From Aquincola tertiaricarbonis (GTDB lineage Bacteria; Pseudomonadota; Gammaproteobacteria; Burkholderiales; Burkholderiaceae_C): a stretch of DNA of 64,000 bases. The notes beneath the pieces are model-generated. The model saw nothing but the letters and a program-made list of their open reading frames with translations, did not search any database and was not told the DNA's origin. Position 1 is the first letter of the stretch. Each line of letters opens with the position of its first letter. Below are positions 10,553 through 18,835 of the stretch, one piece after another. The stretch spans positions 1,302,001-1,366,000 of the forward strand of contig NZ_CP097635.1 of NCBI RefSeq assembly GCF_023573145.1. The letters run 5' to 3'. The translations under genes and the position numbers were made by a program.

Positions 10553-12547
10553 ATGTTCACCAAGATCCTGATCGCGAATCGTGGCGAGATCGCCTGCCGC
10601 GTCATCAAGACCGCGCGCCGCATGGGCATCGCCACCGTGGCCGTGTACTCCGAGGCCGATGCCAATGCCCGCCATGTGCGCCTGGCCGACGAGGCGGTGC
10701 TGATCGGACCCGCCGCCGCACGTGAGAGCTACCTGGTGGCCGACCGCATCCTGCAGGCCGCCAAGGACACCGGCGCCCAGGCGGTGCACCCGGGCTACGG
10801 CTTCCTGTCGGAGAACGAAGACTTCGCCGAAGCCTGCGCCGCCGCCGGCATCACCTTCATCGGCCCGCCGGCCTCGGCCATCCGCGCGATGGGCCTGAAG
10901 TCCGCCGCCAAGGCGCTGATGGAAAAGGCCGGCGTGCCGCTGACGCCCGGCTACCACGGCAGCAACCAGGACCCGGCTTTCCTGGCTGACCAGGCCGGCC
11001 GCATCGGCTACCCGGTGCTGATCAAGGCCAGCGCCGGCGGTGGCGGCAAGGGCATGCGCCGGGTCGACCGGGCCGAAGACTTTGCCGCCGCGCTGGCCAG
11101 TTGCCAGCGCGAAGCCACCAACGCCTTTGGCGATGCCAACGTGCTGGTGGAAAAGTACGTGCTCAAGCCGCGGCACATCGAGATCCAGGTGTTCGGCGAC
11201 ACGCAGGGCAACGTGGTCTACCTGTTCGAGCGCGACTGTTCGGTGCAGCGTCGCCACCAGAAGGTGCTGGAAGAAGCGCCCGCCCCCGGCATGACGCCCG
11301 AGCGCCGCGCCGCCATGGGCCGCGCCGCGGTGGAAGCGGCCAAGGCCGTGGGCTACGTGGGCGCCGGCACGGTGGAGTTCATCGCCCACCAGGACGGCAG
11401 CTTCTACTTCATGGAGATGAACACCCGGCTGCAGGTGGAGCACCCGGTCACCGAGATGATCACCGGCCTGGACCTGGTGGAGTGGCAGCTGCGCGTGGCC
11501 GCCGGCCAGCCGCTGCCGCTGACGCAGGAACAGCTGCGCATCGACGGCCATGCCATCGAGGCGCGCATCTATGCCGAAGACCCGGACAAAGGCTTCCTGC
11601 CCTCCACCGGCCGGCTGATCCACCTGGCGCCGCCCACCGAGGGCGCGCACGTGCGCATCGACACCGGCGTGGAACAGGGCGACGAGATCACGCCGCACTA
11701 CGACCCGATGATCGCCAAGCTCATCGTGTGGGACCAAAGCCGCGACCTGGCGCTGGCCCGGCTGCGCACGGCGCTGGCCCAGTACCGCGTGGTGGGCGTG
11801 GCCAACAACGTGGAGTTCCTGGCGCGGCTGGCCGCCTGCCCGGCCTTCACCCAGGCCGACCTGGACACCGGACTGATCGAGCGCGAGCAGGCCTTCCTGT
11901 TCCCCGAGGCGGCCGACCCGCCCGATGAAGCCTGGCTGCTGGCCGCGCTGGCCGAGCTGCTGCACGAAGGCGCGGCGCAGTCCCAGCGCAGCGCCGTCGC
12001 TTCACCCTGGGATGCGCTGGACGGCTGGCGCCTGAACGGCCAGGCCGCGCGCGAGCTGCGGCTGCGCCGTGGCGAGCTGCAGCGCAGCGTGGCCGCCACC
12101 AGCGTGCCGGGCGGCTGGCAGCTGTCGCTGGGCGGCGGCGCGCCGGTGCAGGCCCGCGGCGAGCTGGCCGCCGACGGCGGCCGCCTGCATGCCCAGCTGG
12201 GCGAGCGCCGGCTGCATGCCGCGGTGGTGGTGGCCGGTGAGCGGCGGCATGTGTTCCTCGACGGCCATGCGCATGCGCTGGTGCGGGTGGACACGCTGCA
12301 CACCGGCGGCCAGGGCGACGATGCGCACGGCGGCCTGCGTGCGCCGATGCCCGGCAAGGTGATCGCGCTGCTGGCCGCGGCCGGCAGCACCGTGGACAAG
12401 GGCACCCCGCTGCTGGTGATGGAGGCGATGAAGATGGAACACACCCTGACCGCGCCGGCCAACGGCACCGTCAAGGCCTTCCGCTGCGCGCCCGGCGAGC
12501 AGGTGGCCGATGGGGTGGAGCTGGTGGACTTCGAGGTGGCGCCGTGA
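10553..12547 (+). CDS. mccA: 3-methylcrotonyl-CoA carboxylase, biotin carboxylase/biotin carrier (alpha) subunit
   Basis: 664-aa alpha subunit (LiuD). Biotin carboxylase domain about 1-450: it starts at FTKILIANRGEIACRVI, has the ATP-grasp glycine loop KASAGGGGKGMR and the active-site region EMNTRLQVEHPVTE. A linker follows, then a C-terminal biotinyl domain with the biotinylation site AMKMEH, Lys near residue 626. The enzyme carboxylates biotin with ATP and bicarbonate. I chose the ATG at 10553, because the family begins at this point and a GGAG lies 10 nt upstream. An ATG at 10532 would add seven residues and overlap the liuC stop. The gene overlaps mvaB by 4 bp (GTGA), implying translational coupling. 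Confidence 0.95.
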   Translation: MFTKILIANRGEIACRVIKTARRMGIATVAVYSEADANARHVRLADEAVLIGPAAARESYLVADRILQAAKDTGAQAVHPGYGFLSENEDFAEACAAAGITFIGPPASAIRAMGLKSAAKALMEKAGVPLTPGYHGSNQDPAFLADQAGRIGYPVLIKASAGGGGKGMRRVDRAEDFAAALASCQREATNAFGDANVLVEKYVLKPRHIEIQVFGDTQGNVVYLFERDCSVQRRHQKVLEEAPAPGMTPERRAAMGRAAVEAAKAVGYVGAGTVEFIAHQDGSFYFMEMNTRLQVEHPVTEMITGLDLVEWQLRVAAGQPLPLTQEQLRIDGHAIEARIYAEDPDKGFLPSTGRLIHLAPPTEGAHVRIDTGVEQGDEITPHYDPMIAKLIVWDQSRDLALARLRTALAQYRVVGVANNVEFLARLAACPAFTQADLDTGLIEREQAFLFPEAADPPDEAWLLAALAELLHEGAAQSQRSAVASPWDALDGWRLNGQAARELRLRRGELQRSVAATSVPGGWQLSLGGGAPVQARGELAADGGRLHAQLGERRLHAAVVVAGERRHVFLDGHAHALVRVDTLHTGGQGDDAHGGLRAPMPGKVIALLAAAGSTVDKGTPLLVMEAMKMEHTLTAPANGTVKAFRCAPGEQVADGVELVDFEVAP

Positions 12548-13455
12548 ACCGCGTGCGCCTCATGGAAGTGGGCCCGCGCGACGGCCTGCAGAACGAGAAG
12601 CAGGTGGTCACCACGGCCACCAAGCTCGAACTCATCCAGCGGCTGGCGCAGGCCGGCCTGCGCGAGATCGAGGCCACCTCGTTCGTGTCGCCCAAGTGGG
12701 TGCCGCAGATGGCCGACCATGCCGAGATCCTGGCGGGGCTGGCCGCGCTGCCGCCGCTGGCGCATGCCGTGAACTACCCGGTGCTGGCGCCCAACATGAA
12801 AGGCTATGAAGCCGCGGTGGCCGCCGGCGCCAGGGAAGTGGCCGTGTTCGCGGCGGCGTCGGAGGCCTTTTCGCAAAAGAACATCAACTGCTCGATCGCT
12901 GAATCCATCGCCCGCTTCGAGCCGGTGTTCAGCGCCGCGCAGCATGATGGCGTCAAGGTGCGCGGCTACCTGTCCTGCGTGATCGCCTGCCCTTATGAAG
13001 GCCCGGTGGCGCCGCAGCAGGTGGCGGACGTAGCGGCGCGGCTCTTCGACCTGGGCAGCTACGAAGTCTCGCTGGGCGACACCATCGGCACCGGCACGCC
13101 GGCCACGGTGCAGCGCATGCTGGAAGCGGTGGCCGCCCGCATTCCGGTGGCGCAGCTGGCGGGCCACTACCACGACACCTACGGCATGGGCGTGGCCAAC
13201 GTGCATGCCTCCTACCAGTTCGGCCTGCGCAGCTTCGACAGCTCCATCGCCGGCCTGGGCGGCTGCCCGTATGCCAAGGGCGCCACCGGCAACGTGGCCA
13301 CCGAAGACGTGGTGTACCTGCTGCACGGCCTGGGCGCCGAGACCGGCATCGACCTGGACGCGCTGGTGGACACCGGCGCCTGGATCAGCGAGGTGCTGGG
13401 CCGGCCCAGCCAGTCGCGCGTGGGCCGGGCGATGCTGGCCAAGCGCGCCGGCTGA
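12544..13455 (+). CDS. mvaB: Hydroxymethylglutaryl-CoA lyase
   Basis: 303-aa TIM-barrel lyase (LiuE) that cleaves HMG-CoA to acetoacetate and acetyl-CoA, the last step of leucine catabolism encoded here. It starts with VRLMEVGPRDGLQNEK, where catalytic Arg and metal-ligand Asp are expected, has the His-x-His metal pair in LAGHYHDTYGMG, and carries the family active-site signature GLGGCPYAKGATGNVATED with its catalytic Cys. The start is a GTG whose last bases form the mccA stop. Acetoacetate handling (CoA transferase or ligase) is not in this window. Confidence 0.96.
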   Translation: MNRVRLMEVGPRDGLQNEKQVVTTATKLELIQRLAQAGLREIEATSFVSPKWVPQMADHAEILAGLAALPPLAHAVNYPVLAPNMKGYEAAVAAGAREVAVFAAASEAFSQKNINCSIAESIARFEPVFSAAQHDGVKVRGYLSCVIACPYEGPVAPQQVADVAARLFDLGSYEVSLGDTIGTGTPATVQRMLEAVAARIPVAQLAGHYHDTYGMGVANVHASYQFGLRSFDSSIAGLGGCPYAKGATGNVATEDVVYLLHGLGAETGIDLDALVDTGAWISEVLGRPSQSRVGRAMLAKRAG

Positions 13456-13546
13456 AGACCCGGCGGCCTGCCCATCCGGGGCAGCGCCCTTGCGCCGCAC
13501 CAGGCGCAGGCGTAGCGTCAACGGGTCTGCCTGCAGGAGGCCCGGC

Positions 13547-14626
13547 ATGAACACCAGCGCATGGCCAGGCGGCCCCACGCGGCCGCACGGCGAAGAAGAC
13601 ATGGCCCTGGCCGGCACCGCCCCGCGCGGCAGCCGCCTGCGGGCCGCGCTGCTGGCGGCGCTGGGCGTGCTGGCCCTGCTGAGCGCCTGCAGCACCGCCC
13701 CGGTGGCGCCTGCTGCTGCGGTGCCGGAAGTGCCGCCAGCCGATGCCCGTTTTGCGGCCGGCGCGCCGCCGCCCACCGCCGCGGAGGTGTTTGCCCTCAG
13801 CCCCGCGATGCAGCACTACCTGGCCACCGCCCTGGCCGGCAACGCCCAGGAACGGAGGCGGCCCGCCGCGCTGGTGCGGGCCCTGAACACCCAGGGCGAC
13901 CTGAAGCTGGCCTACGACGCGCACATCACCCGCACCGCGGCGCAGGCCTTCGAGGCGCGGGCCGGCAACTGCCTGTCGCTGGTGATCATGACCGCCGCGC
14001 TGGCCAAGGCGCAAGGCATCAGCGTCACCTACAACCTGGTGCAGGGTGAACCCAGCTACCGCCGTGAGGCCGGCCTGCTGCTGACCAGCGGTCATGTGAA
14101 CCTGACGCTGGGCCGGCCGCTGCGTGACCGCGGCAGCAGCGGCTTCGATGCCTCGGCCTGGATGACGGTGGACTTCCTGCCCGGTGAAGACCTGACCGGC
14201 CAGCGCCGGCAGCCGATCGACGAAGCCACCGTGCTGGCCATGTTCATGAACAACCGCGCCGCCGAGGCGGTAGCCCAGGGCCGGCTGGCCGACGCCCACG
14301 CGCTGGCGCGCGAGGCGCTGCGCCATGCACCGGGCTTTGCCACCGCACGCAACACGCTGGCCGTGGTGTACCTGCGCGCCGGCCTGCCGGCGGAGGCCGA
14401 AGCGCTGCTGCGCAGCGTGCTCGTCGGCCGCCCCGGGCAGACCGATGCACTGGCCAACCTGGTGGCTGCGCTGCAGGCGCAGGGCCGCGCCGCGGAGGCG
14501 CAGGCCGTGGTGGCGCAACTGGCCGCGCTGGAACCCGATCCGCCGCTGCGCGCCTTCTACGCCGCCAAGCTCGAACGGCTGACTCGGCATTCCGACACAC
14601 CCGCCGACCGCCCGGCCTCCCACTGA
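13547..14626 (+). CDS. TPR lipoprotein with transglutaminase-like domain
   Basis: 359-aa predicted lipoprotein. The lipobox LLSAC places the acylated Cys at residue 48 from this start, or at residue 30 from an in-frame ATG at 13601, which gives a more usual signal peptide. The 13547 ATG has the better ribosome site (CAGGAGG, 6 nt away). The middle of the protein has a transglutaminase-like Cys/His/Asp arrangement: Cys in AGNCLSLVIMTAALAKA, His in SGHVNLTLG and Asp in WMTVDFLPGED. The C-terminus (about residues 245-350) carries TPR-like helices. Its substrate is unknown. A hydrolase or scaffold role at the envelope is possible. It follows mvaB by 91 bp and is probably a separate unit. Confidence 0.82.
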   Translation: MNTSAWPGGPTRPHGEEDMALAGTAPRGSRLRAALLAALGVLALLSACSTAPVAPAAAVPEVPPADARFAAGAPPPTAAEVFALSPAMQHYLATALAGNAQERRRPAALVRALNTQGDLKLAYDAHITRTAAQAFEARAGNCLSLVIMTAALAKAQGISVTYNLVQGEPSYRREAGLLLTSGHVNLTLGRPLRDRGSSGFDASAWMTVDFLPGEDLTGQRRQPIDEATVLAMFMNNRAAEAVAQGRLADAHALAREALRHAPGFATARNTLAVVYLRAGLPAEAEALLRSVLVGRPGQTDALANLVAALQAQGRAAEAQAVVAQLAALEPDPPLRAFYAAKLERLTRHSDTPADRPASH

Positions 14627-14660
14627 GGAGTCGGTCCGACCGTCGGTGGGCTGCGCGTCG

Positions 14661-15461
14661 TCAGCGTCCGCTGAAGCGCGGCGGTCGGCGGGCGGCCATC
14701 GCGGCGCGGCCCTCGGCGAAGTCGGCGCTGGCCATGCTCATGGCCTCGCGCTCGCGCAGCAGCACCTCGTCGAAGCTGCCGGCCGCGATCTCGTTGAGCG
14801 ACTGCTTGGTGGCCTGGGCCGCCAACGGTGCCATGTGGGCCAGGTGGCGGGTGGTGTGCAGCACCGCCTCGTCGAACTGCGCCGCGGGCAGCACCTGCTC
14901 GAACAGCGCGGCCTGGGCCGCCAGGTCTTCCACCGCCAGCGCCCGGCCGGTGAGAAACGCGCGCTTGGCCAGGTTCAGCCCCAGCCGGTTGACGTAGCGC
15001 CGCAGGCCGGTGGGGTAGTAGTGCAGGCCCAGGCTGCAGGCGGGCATGCGCAGCTCGCTGCCGGCTAGTGCGATGCGCAGGTCGCAGGCCAGCACCAAGT
15101 CGGTGGCGCCGCCGTACACGCTGCCGTTGAGCGCGCACAGCGTCAGCGGGCGGGCACGCTCCAGCGCATCGGGCACCCGCTCGAACAGCTGCGGGCCATG
15201 GTCGCCACGGTCGAAGCCGCCCACGTGGTAGCCGGCGCTGAACACCGGCCGCGGCTGGCCGCCGGTATCGGCCCGCAGCACCAGCACCCGCACCGCCGGC
15301 TCGGCATTCACCTGCGCGATGCAGTCCAGCAGGTGGTGCAGGTCGTCGTCGGTCAGGCTGTTGCGCCGGGCCGGGCGGCGCAGCGTCAGCGTGGCGATGG
15401 TGCTGCCCGCGTCGATCTGCAGCAGCGGCGGGCCTTCTTCCAGCTCGGGGGTGTCGGTCAT
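14661..15461 (-). CDS. Enoyl-CoA hydratase/isomerase family protein
   Basis: 266-aa crotonase-fold protein. Oxyanion-hole regions are recognisable at FSAGYHVGGF (about residue 75) and ALNGSVYGGATDLVLACD (about residue 108). The catalytic Glu positions are less obvious than in standard hydratases, so hydration, isomerisation or another crotonase reaction are all possible. The ATG overlaps the stop of the upstream double-receiver regulator by 4 bp (ATGA), making it the last gene of a kinase-regulator-enzyme operon. That partnership is unusual for a fatty-acid-type enzyme. It converges on the TPR lipoprotein gene with 34 bp between stops. Confidence 0.85.
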   Translation of the reverse strand: MTDTPELEEGPPLLQIDAGSTIATLTLRRPARRNSLTDDDLHHLLDCIAQVNAEPAVRVLVLRADTGGQPRPVFSAGYHVGGFDRGDHGPQLFERVPDALERARPLTLCALNGSVYGGATDLVLACDLRIALAGSELRMPACSLGLHYYPTGLRRYVNRLGLNLAKRAFLTGRALAVEDLAAQAALFEQVLPAAQFDEAVLHTTRHLAHMAPLAAQATKQSLNEIAAGSFDEVLLREREAMSMASADFAEGRAAMAARRPPRFSGR

Positions 15462-16228
15462 GGGTCGATTCTGTCGCCGGCCGCCGCCAGGCAGGCGCGC
15501 ACCTCGGCCACCAGGTCTTCCGGCGAGATGGGCCGCATCAGGTAGCGCGCGGCACCCAGGGCCAGTGCCCGCTGCTGCATCTCCACGTCGTGGTGGGTGG
15601 AGGTGATGAAGATAAAGGGCACGTCACGCAGCCCGGGCAGCTGCTTGACCTGGGCCATCAGCTCGAAGCCGTCGCCGTCGGCCATGCCCACGTCGGACAG
15701 GATCAGGTCGGGCCGGTTGATGCGCGCCATGGCCAGGGCTTCGTCGGCCCGGCTGGCGGTGAGCACCCGGAAGCCCAGCGGCATCAGGCAGCTGCGCTTG
15801 AGCAGCAGATTGGTGGGCACGTCGTCCACCACCAGCAGCAGCGGCTGCGCGGCCTGCGGCGCCGGCGGACGCAGAAAGCCGTCGATCCATGCATTGAAGC
15901 TGCGCGGGTCGATGGGCTTGCTGGCATAACCGTCGAAGCCCAGCGCCATCAGCCGCTCGCGGTCGCCACGCATCGCGCTGGCCGTCACCGCCAGCAACGG
16001 GATGTGGGCGGTGCGCACATCGGCCCGCAGCTCACGGGCCACGTCGATGCCGCTCATGCCCGGCAGCTCGATGTCCAGCAGCACCAGGTCGGGCAGCCGC
16101 TCACGCGCGGTGGCCAGGCCCTGCTCGCCATCGCTGGCGGTGAGCACGGCATGGCCGAAGGCCTTGAGCAGGTAGCTCATCAAGGCCAGGTTGACGGCGT
16201 GGTCCTCGATGACCAGCACGGTGGCCAT
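15458..16228 (-). CDS. Response regulator with two tandem receiver domains
   Basis: 256-aa protein made of two receiver domains and no output domain. Receiver 1 (3-118) has acidic ED at residues 8-9, acceptor Asp52 in VLLDIELPG and the Lys in SKPID. Receiver 2 (about 128-250) has VVDDVP, acceptor Asp in LILSDVGMADG and a conserved position MRPIS where the usual Lys is Arg. The missing Lys suggests that receiver 2 is altered in signalling. It is 2 bp downstream of the PAS kinase, its likely phosphodonor. Without an output domain it must act through protein contacts or as a phosphate sink. Confidence 0.9.
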   Translation of the reverse strand: MATVLVIEDHAVNLALMSYLLKAFGHAVLTASDGEQGLATARERLPDLVLLDIELPGMSGIDVARELRADVRTAHIPLLAVTASAMRGDRERLMALGFDGYASKPIDPRSFNAWIDGFLRPPAPQAAQPLLLVVDDVPTNLLLKRSCLMPLGFRVLTASRADEALAMARINRPDLILSDVGMADGDGFELMAQVKQLPGLRDVPFIFITSTHHDVEMQQRALALGAARYLMRPISPEDLVAEVRACLAAAGDRIDP

Positions 16229-16230
16229 GG

Positions 16231-17712
16231 TCAGCTGCCTTCCATCAGCAGCGAGAAGCAGCTGCCCTCGCCGGGTTCACTCTTGACGCGGATGCGCCCG
16301 CCCATCAGCGTGGCCAGCGTGGCGCACACGTGCAGGCCCATGCCGGTGCCGTCGGGCCGCCGTCGCGGGTCGCCCACCTGGGTGAAGGCCGAGAACAGCC
16401 GCGCCTGGTCTTCGGCCGAGATGCCGATGCCGTCGTCGCATACCTCCACCCACCACTGGCCGTCGGCATGGCCCACGCCCAGGCGCACGCTGCCACGGTC
16501 GGTGAACTTGATGGCGTTGTTGGCGAAGTTGATAACGATCTGCCGCAGCGCGCGCCGATCGGCCTGGCGCAGCACCGGCTCGGCCGGCTGCTGCAGCGTC
16601 AGGCCCAGCTGCTTGGCGCGGGCCAGCGGCGCCAGCTGCGCCTGCACCTCGGCCACCAGGGCACCCACGTCCACCAGTTCGGGCGACAGGCGGTACATGC
16701 CGGCCTGGATCTTGGCCAGGTCCAGCAGGTCATTGATCAGCAGCAGCAGGTGCTCGGCACTGCTCTTGACGATGCCCAGCTGGTTCTCCTGCTCGGCATT
16801 GATCTCGCCCGGCAGGCGCATCAGCAAGATGCCGGTGAAGCCCAGGATGGCATTGAGCGGCGTGCGCAGCTCATGGCTCATGGTGGCCAGGAAGCGGTCC
16901 TTGGCCTGGTTGGCCACGCGCAGCTCCGCGTTCATCTTCTGCAGTGCGGTCTCGGCCTGCTTGCGGTCGGTGATGTCGCGGATGGCGCTCATCACCAGAT
17001 CGCCGTCCTCGCTGTCCAGCGGGCTCAGGCTAATCTCTACCGGAAACTCCTGGCCGTCGCGCCGCAGGCCGTACAGCTCCAGCCCGGCGCCCATGCTGCG
17101 CACCTGCGGCGCGCGATGAAAGCGCATGCGGTGGCCGAAGTGGGCGCTGCGGTAGCGGGCGGGCAGCAGCATCTCCATCGAGGCGCCCACCATCTCGTGG
17201 CGGCCCCAGCCGAAGATGCGTTCGGCCTGGCCGTTGGCCAGCACGATGCGCCCACCCTGGTTGACGATGATGATGGCGTCCGGCACCGATTCCAGCAGGT
17301 CGCGGTAGCGCTGCTCCACCTGCATCGCGTCGCGCGCCACCTTGAAGGCGGTCACGTCGCGGCAGCTCATCACCAGGCCGCTCAACTGATCGCCGTTGCG
17401 CACCGCGCGCAGGTTCAGGTCCACGTACAGCAGCCGGCCGTCGCGGTGGCAGCGCAGGGCCGCGCGCAGCAGCACGTCGCCTTCGGTGGCGGTGCGGCGG
17501 GCGGCCAGTTCTTCGTCGATGCGGTCGGCCGGCACGATCAGGTCGAGCAGGGGCCGGCCGCGGGCTTCGTCTGCTGCGTAGCCGAAGGTGACCTCGGCCA
17601 TGCGGTTCCACAGCAGCACGTCGCCCGAGGGCGACAAGACGATCAAAGCGTCGGGCGCTTCGTCCAGCCACAGCCGCTCGAAACTTTGGCCGGCGGGCAG
17701 ATGACGCTGCAT
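16231..17712 (-). CDS. PAS-PAS sensor histidine kinase
   Basis: 493-aa cytosolic kinase. PAS 1 (about 12-125) contains VLLWNRMAEVTFGYAADEA and PAS 2 (about 132-255) contains IVLANGQAERIFGWGRHEM. A short coiled linker follows, then HisKA with the phospho-His in MSHELRTPLNAILGF (about 280) and HATPase_c with NFANNAIKF, VCDDGIGIS and DGTGMGLHV. There is no membrane segment. The start is the ATG at 17712, preceded by a perfect AGGAGG; an upstream in-frame start at 17826 would precede this site and is rejected. It sits 2 bp from the double-receiver protein and is therefore its likely partner. The signal is unknown. Confidence 0.92.
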   Translation of the reverse strand: MQRHLPAGQSFERLWLDEAPDALIVLSPSGDVLLWNRMAEVTFGYAADEARGRPLLDLIVPADRIDEELAARRTATEGDVLLRAALRCHRDGRLLYVDLNLRAVRNGDQLSGLVMSCRDVTAFKVARDAMQVEQRYRDLLESVPDAIIIVNQGGRIVLANGQAERIFGWGRHEMVGASMEMLLPARYRSAHFGHRMRFHRAPQVRSMGAGLELYGLRRDGQEFPVEISLSPLDSEDGDLVMSAIRDITDRKQAETALQKMNAELRVANQAKDRFLATMSHELRTPLNAILGFTGILLMRLPGEINAEQENQLGIVKSSAEHLLLLINDLLDLAKIQAGMYRLSPELVDVGALVAEVQAQLAPLARAKQLGLTLQQPAEPVLRQADRRALRQIVINFANNAIKFTDRGSVRLGVGHADGQWWVEVCDDGIGISAEDQARLFSAFTQVGDPRRRPDGTGMGLHVCATLATLMGGRIRVKSEPGEGSCFSLLMEGS

Positions 17713-17822
17713 GAAACCTCCTGGGCAGCGCGGGGGGAAGCGTTGTCGCGTTAGCCTACCAGCCCCAGGCCTGCCGCCGGAAGCCCGGTTTGCACCGGTG
17801 ACGCAATGCGCCGCGCTGGGCC

Positions 17823-18779
17823 TCAATTGCGGAAGTTCTGCGTCACCATCAGGCCATAGCGGCCACCGTCCAGGATGCCGATGCCCACGCGGCCGAAGGC
17901 CGGCCGCAGGATGTTGGCGCGGTGGCCGGGCGACTCCATCAGACCGCGGTGGGCCATGCTCAGGCTGCGGGCCAGCGCCAGGTTCTCACCGGCAGCCAGG
18001 TAGCGCAGCCGGCCGGCCCGCATGCGGTCGAACGGATCCAGCCCGTCGGGCGTGACGTGCGAGAAATAGCTGCGCGCGAACATGTCGCGCGAATGGGCGC
18101 GGGCCACCTCGACCGCGGCCTCGTCGGCCACCAGCGGCTTCAGTCCCTCGCGGCGTCTTTCCTCGTTCAGCAGCAGCAGCATCTGCGCTTCCAGATCGGG
18201 GCGCGGCCGCGCGTTGGCAACGGCAAAAGGCAGCTTCACCGTCTCGCGCGAGCCGGGCCGCACGGTGATCTTGTGCAGCGTCTGCTGCACGGCCGGATCA
18301 AAGATCGGGCCCAGCTTGGCTTCCACCCATTCGGCCGGCGCCGCCAGCCGGTCGGCCAGGCGGCTGTCGCGCATCGCGCTGCTCAACCGGTCGGAGAACG
18401 GCATCACCAGCAGCAGCATCGCCACGATGGTGGCATTGATCAGGCCATTGACCGCGCCCGGCAGCACCCCCAGCGCGCGGTTGACGCCATGCCCATGTGC
18501 CCGTTCGGGCAGCTGCCGCAGCCCGGCCCGCGCCACCGCCCCGAGCAGGATGCGGCCCAGCACGTACACGCCCAGGAAGCTGATCGGCGCCCCCCAGACG
18601 CCGAAGCCAGGCTGCCACTGCAGCAGCCTGTCGGCCACCAACGGGTAGGCCGCGAACGCCAGCAGCACCGCCGCCACCAGACACACCAGCTCGACCGTCG
18701 CCAGCAGGAAGCCGCGCTGCCAGCCTGCGAACAGGCTGAACAGCATCACGATCACCAACAAACCATCCACCAAACTCAT
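17823..18779 (-). CDS. CvpA-like membrane protein fused to a CAP/SCP domain
   Basis: 318-aa two-part protein. Residues 1-120 hold about four membrane helices of CvpA type (start SLVDGLLVIVMLFSLFAGWQ, then WGAPISFLGVYVLGRILLG and a helix at GLINATIVAMLLLVMPF). Residues about 195-318 are a bacterial CAP/SCP (YkwD-like) domain, with LNEERRREGLKPL, the His in AHSRDMFARSYFSHVTPDG, GENLA and SPGHRANIL. CvpA proteins are known from colicin V export and envelope integrity; the CAP domain is presumably outside the membrane. The start is the ATG at 18779; upstream in-frame sequence overlaps the GGDEF-EAL gene in another frame. The combination suggests a membrane-anchored envelope factor, function unknown. 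Confidence 0.85.
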   Translation of the reverse strand: MSLVDGLLVIVMLFSLFAGWQRGFLLATVELVCLVAAVLLAFAAYPLVADRLLQWQPGFGVWGAPISFLGVYVLGRILLGAVARAGLRQLPERAHGHGVNRALGVLPGAVNGLINATIVAMLLLVMPFSDRLSSAMRDSRLADRLAAPAEWVEAKLGPIFDPAVQQTLHKITVRPGSRETVKLPFAVANARPRPDLEAQMLLLLNEERRREGLKPLVADEAAVEVARAHSRDMFARSYFSHVTPDGLDPFDRMRAGRLRYLAAGENLALARSLSMAHRGLMESPGHRANILRPAFGRVGIGILDGGRYGLMVTQNFRN

Positions 18780-18835
18780 GCGGCAACAAGCGGCAACTGC
18801 AATACCCGCGTTTCCGCGTCCAAGCGTCGGAAACC

